64,000 nucleotides of DNA from Betaproteobacteria bacterium HGW-Betaproteobacteria-1 (GTDB lineage Bacteria > Pseudomonadota > Gammaproteobacteria > Burkholderiales > Methylophilaceae). The position numbers and the translations under genes were made by a program. This document shows positions 63,250 to 64,000 of this stretch, in pieces (the first letter of the stretch is position 1; every line of letters starts with the position of its first letter). The DNA lies in contig PHCX01000002.1 of NCBI GenBank assembly GCA_002842435.1, positions 62,001-126,000 of the forward strand. The letters run 5' to 3'. A model generated the notes under the pieces. The model did not search any database. It was not told the origin of the DNA and was given only the letters and a program-made list of their open reading frames with translations.

Positions 63250-64000
63250 ATGGTGATGCAGTTGATAAGAAAAATGGGCTTGTTCCTCATCCTGGGGCTC
63301 AATTCATTCGCAGCAATTGCGCAGGAGGCCAAGTGGAACTTGCCGGAACCGGTCACACCTGTGGCAAGAGATATTTTCCAGATTCACAATCAGTTCATGC
63401 TGGTGATTTTTGTGATGTTCATCGTGGTACTGGCCATCATGATCTATTCCATCTTCAAGCACCGCAAGAGTCGTGGCTATCAGGCAGCGACGTTTACCGG
63501 CCCGACCACCAGGTCGCAGATCGCCTGGACGTTGGTACCGTTCGCCATCCTGCTTTATATCGACTTCATCCTCATGGGCATCCCTGCGGTCCACAGTATC
63601 CAGCTGATGGAAGATACCAAGCAGGGCGCGGAGATGGTGGTGAAAGTCACCGGTTCGCAATGGCGCTGGCAATACGAATACATGGACGGCGAGGCAGAGG
63701 GCATCAAATTCGTCAGCAACCTGACGACGCCACAGGAGCAGATCTACAATCAGGAGGAAAAAGGCGAGAACTACCTGCTGGAAGTTGACAACCATTTCGT
63801 CGTGCCGGTCGACAAGAAAGTCCGCATCCTGATTACGGCGAATGACGTCATCCATACCTGGTGGGTGCCGGCCTTCGGTTCCGCCCGTGATGCCATCCCC
63901 GGTTTCCTGCGCGAGACCTGGATCGAGGTCGAGAAACCCGGAACCTATCGTGGCCAGTGCAAGGAACTCTGCGGCAAGGGTCATGGGTTCATGCCTATCG
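63250..64000 (+). CDS. coxB: Cytochrome c oxidase subunit II, 3' end cut off by the window
   Basis: Open from ATG 63250 to the window edge (250 codons seen). Signal/N-terminal region then two helices (about 48-68 and 92-112), followed by the periplasmic cupredoxin domain. WRWQYEYM carries the Trp-rich electron-entry motif; HTWWVPAFG provides a CuA His; CKELCGKGHGFMP provides both CuA Cys and His. Transfers electrons from cytochrome c to heme a via CuA in aerobic respiration. Preceded by GGAGTGG. Confidence 0.95.
   Translation, partial: MVMQLIRKMGLFLILGLNSFAAIAQEAKWNLPEPVTPVARDIFQIHNQFMLVIFVMFIVVLAIMIYSIFKHRKSRGYQAATFTGPTTRSQIAWTLVPFAILLYIDFILMGIPAVHSIQLMEDTKQGAEMVVKVTGSQWRWQYEYMDGEAEGIKFVSNLTTPQEQIYNQEEKGENYLLEVDNHFVVPVDKKVRILITANDVIHTWWVPAFGSARDAIPGFLRETWIEVEKPGTYRGQCKELCGKGHGFMPI

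Overview
The window reads as a chromosome segment of a betaproteobacterium, most likely Nitrosomonadales (Methylophilaceae/Gallionellaceae-like). This is inferred from gene families and neighbourhoods: a DUF2782 gene, type II homoserine kinase, a BPSS1780-type membrane protein, fis next to dusB, a short Fis, a ubiquinone pathway (coq7, ubiB), and aerobic cytochrome oxidase preceded by a DUF2244 gene. The DNA is moderately GC-rich except for a visibly AT-richer tract at about 41.9-43.5 kb. No rRNA, CRISPR array, prophage or intact insertion sequence was seen.

Layout. 1-5.1 kb: partial tsaC, a 17-bp inverted-repeat-bounded (MITE-like) element abutting the purD stop codon, then purH-purD and dusB-fis on the minus strand. 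5.2-14.5 kb: molybdopterin-domain protein, Bfd-like ferredoxin, polA, LOG-family protein, DUF2782, thrB, a membrane protein and uvrD. 14.5-14.9 kb: a gene-free stretch that folds into four successive hairpins ending in a strong terminator (candidate small RNA). 14.9-17.2 kb: groES-groEL with a perfect CIRCE operator. 17.3-25.9 kb: secreted trypsin-like protease, bioA, dacB, FKBP lipoprotein, OsmC, VOC protein, SLC13-type permease, DUF2322, coq7. 26-32.3 kb: ctpA, SelW-like protein, a Fur-box-preceded degenerate EAL protein followed by a ferritin-like protein, NlpC/P60 hydrolase, ubiB. 32.4-36.4 kb: the four-gene Anbu cluster (ATP-grasp, alpha-E, transglutaminase, Anbu proteasome-like protease). 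36.4-44 kb: ldhA and an accessory stretch of small membrane or stress proteins, a HEAT-repeat alkylation-repair-like gene, and a run of small same-strand genes separated by attC-like sites (possible integron cassette remnant), then a BON-domain protein lying between two imperfect copies of the start of the dinG/yoaA helicase gene. 44.2-49.9 kb: helicase and an iron(III) ABC transporter (fbpABC-like) behind an AT-rich palindrome that resembles a Fur site. 50-57 kb: tsaB-rimI-udg, lemA with two TPM-domain proteins, proS, lytic transglycosylase. 57-64 kb: DUF1097, a secreted hypothetical, queA, tRNA-Leu(CAA), a large GGDEF-EAL protein, DUF2244 and the start of coxB.

How the parts connect. Most genes are housekeeping: purine synthesis, tRNA modification (tsaC, tsaB, dusB, queA), DNA repair and replication (polA, uvrD, udg, dinG-like), chaperones, cell wall (dacB, transglycosylase, NlpC/P60), and respiration (coq7, ubiB, coxB). 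Iron appears repeatedly (Bfd-like protein, Fur box, ferritin-like protein, Fbp transporter). The parts most worth a second look are the anti-Shine-Dalgarno small RNA candidate, the Fur-linked degenerate EAL gene, the Anbu cluster, the cassette-like tract, the duplicated helicase start around the BON gene, and the recurring CACAGAG palindrome inside operons.

Limits: everything is from reading the sequence; no database search, folding program or expression data was available. Family names are from recognition of sequence patterns.
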